A stretch of DNA of 64,000 nucleotides, taken from positions 62,001 to 126,000 of the forward strand of contig CAUJNA010000833.1 in the NCBI GenBank assembly GCA_963377175.1. Reading direction: 5' to 3'. Position numbers and translations under genes: made by a program. This stretch comes from Effrenium voratum. Lineage: Eukaryota > Sar > Dinophyceae > Suessiales > Symbiodiniaceae. Shown piece by piece: positions 62,456 to 64,000 of this stretch. The number at the start of each line of letters is the position of its first letter. Positions within the stretch are counted from its first letter, which is position 1. The notes beneath the pieces were generated by a model. The model saw nothing but the letters and a program-made list of their open reading frames with translations. It was not told the origin of the DNA and made no database searches.

Positions 62456-64000
62456 TCCCCTGCGTGCTGGCCTTCCTGTAGCGCAACTGCTTGACCCCCT
62501 CCGAAAGCAACCTTGATGCCAAAGTGCGCGCTTGCAAACAGCTCGAGTTTCGCACGCCATTTGCAAAAAAGTAGGTAGTGAGTGACGCGCTGCGTTGCCT
62601 GGCGCACGCGCACGTTCAACACTTGTGACTGAACAGTAACGATTTGAGTAACAAGAACACCAACCTAACAAAACAAGACAGGAGGGGAAGGAGTGTCTTT
62701 CACAGGAAGAGCAGCTTCTTCTATTCCCTTGCCCTTGCTGTGCAATTGCAAAACATAACTTGCGCTGGTGGAGGCAAGCCGACTGAAGGTTTTTCGGCGC
62801 GCACGGCCAGGAAGGCCGCCCGGGATCGGCCTTTGAACCTGGGGGAGGCGAAGGAGCTGCTAAAGGTGGGGAGGCGAATCGTTTGACTCAGACGGGTTCC
62901 GTCCTGCAAGCAGGTTTCTTCAGTTGCTTGTCCTGTAGTATGTTTTTTCGTCAAGCCTCTTTTAGCTAAACCTTGAGGCACGGTCAGATTCTTGTCCTCT
63001 GAGGCCTATTCCAACTTTTTTTGATTCGGGTTTCGGCAGGTCTTTCGATTTGAGCTTGTTGCGCCTTCTGCCTGTTTGCATGTTTCGGGCCTTGTCCTTG
63101 TGACCCACCACGCCCTGCCTTTTCGTCTTACCTACCTCGTGTCCCGGCTCCCGCTGTGCCTTTTGCAGGCTTTCCGTGAGATCGCCAGCTCCAAGGCGGG
63201 AGACACGACCAGAAACCAGCTGATTCAGTGATACGGCTTCGCGCCCGCATGAGCGTGCGCCCCTTGGAGCGATGTAGGGTAGCCATGTGTGCAGAAGCAT
63301 TCGCTGCATGTGGGTTGCGCGGCGAATCATGGAGTGTTGGTGGCTTCATCATCACACAGCAGCGCTGCCATGAAAGGAGTGTCGGTGACACCGCCGCTCT
63401 TCAGGAGGAAAGGGGCAAGGTAGCAACCCTTAAACTCGCGAGGCCAAAGAATTGCCGAAAGTGGCGTCAAGGACGACGTTCCGTTCTCCTGGAGGTTCAG
63501 ACCCAGGCTGTGGCGAGAACTCAGCCGTGACCCCCAAGCTGCGCCACATTCTGGCCCAGCAGGCGAAGAAATCAGCATCCGTCATGTAGGGGGGAGGGGG
63601 CAAGAGGACAAGCCCTGAACAACAAGAATGGGCAGGCGCTGAGACACAAAAGCAAAGGCTGCAGCGAACGCAAAAAGAAATCAAAGTCCTACGGCCAACA
63701 CGTACCAAATCCCTGCTAGACACCAAGCGCCCGCAACACGCAAAAGAAAGAAGCGTGTGTTACGTTTACGTTGTAGGAGCCAACAGGCGCGAAATTCTGG
63801 CCGGGAGCCAAGTCCTTGCTGGAGACCGAAGGAACTGGGGGTACAAATTCAGGACGCGGGCAAAGAAATGTCTACATTTCTGGGAGCCCAAAGCTCCCAA
63901 ATTCTTCTGGACACTACTCCATAAAATAGGCGACACCGCGGCACAAAGTCAAAGGAGCCGAAGCAGGCAAACACCTCCTACAGTGCAGATGCAGCGGGCA
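62456..64000. other. Unassigned sequence to window end
   Basis: Unique GC-rich sequence with only short, overlapping open frames. No domain, repeat or RNA gene recognised. Confidence 0.35.

Overview
The window reads as a nuclear contig of a photosynthetic dinoflagellate, probably of the Suessiales/Symbiodiniaceae group; the genus cannot be fixed. The grounds are a tandem chlorophyll a-c light-harvesting polyprotein with GC-AG and GA-AG introns, a decayed retroelement of the gag-like/CCCH/methyltransferase-like/RT/RNase H type typical of dinoflagellates, and large microsatellite and satellite blocks.

Positions 1-18118 are AT-rich and unlike the rest. They hold an integrated Polinton/adintovirus-like DNA virus (a polinton-like virus) that runs off the left edge. 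Recognisable genes are protein-primed DNA polymerase B, penton (minor capsid), class 3 lipase-like protein, double-jelly-roll major capsid protein, fiber with a peptidase S74 chaperone tail, A32/FtsK-type packaging ATPase, GIY-YIG endonuclease and retroviral-type integrase, plus several small zinc-binding or coiled-coil proteins. Transcription units run left (1-6679), right (6719-12426), left (12437-14165), right (14217-15737), left (15697-16629) and right (16737-17748). Nearly every core gene is broken by frameshifts or stops, while a few accessory genes are open. Candidate control signals survive: a recurring ACTACTTAAAGA motif, a duplicated 65-70 bp upstream module, hairpins before the capsid gene, and a hairpin where two genes converge.

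Positions about 18120-23165 hold a decayed retroelement with an internal inversion of about 230 bp in its methyltransferase-like domain. Positions 25363-30948 encode a five-unit light-harvesting polyprotein; each unit has 216 codons in about 1.1 kb and is almost identical to the others, introns included. Positions 31340-39640 are mostly low-complexity or degenerate tandem repeats without a convincing gene.

Positions about 39680-57600 form a large, diverged inverted structure centred near 46.9 kb. Its arms repeat the same blocks in mirror order: GAT/GAC-rich higher-order repeats, (ATGT)n/(ACAT)n, (CTGC)n/(GCAG)n and two unique modules. A 38-bp satellite array sits at one exact point in the right half, and the left half keeps the unoccupied site. 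Positions 57601-59770 are tetranucleotide and decanucleotide repeats. The remainder is GC-rich sequence with a 630-bp (CAT)n tract and short tandem motifs, and no gene I can support.
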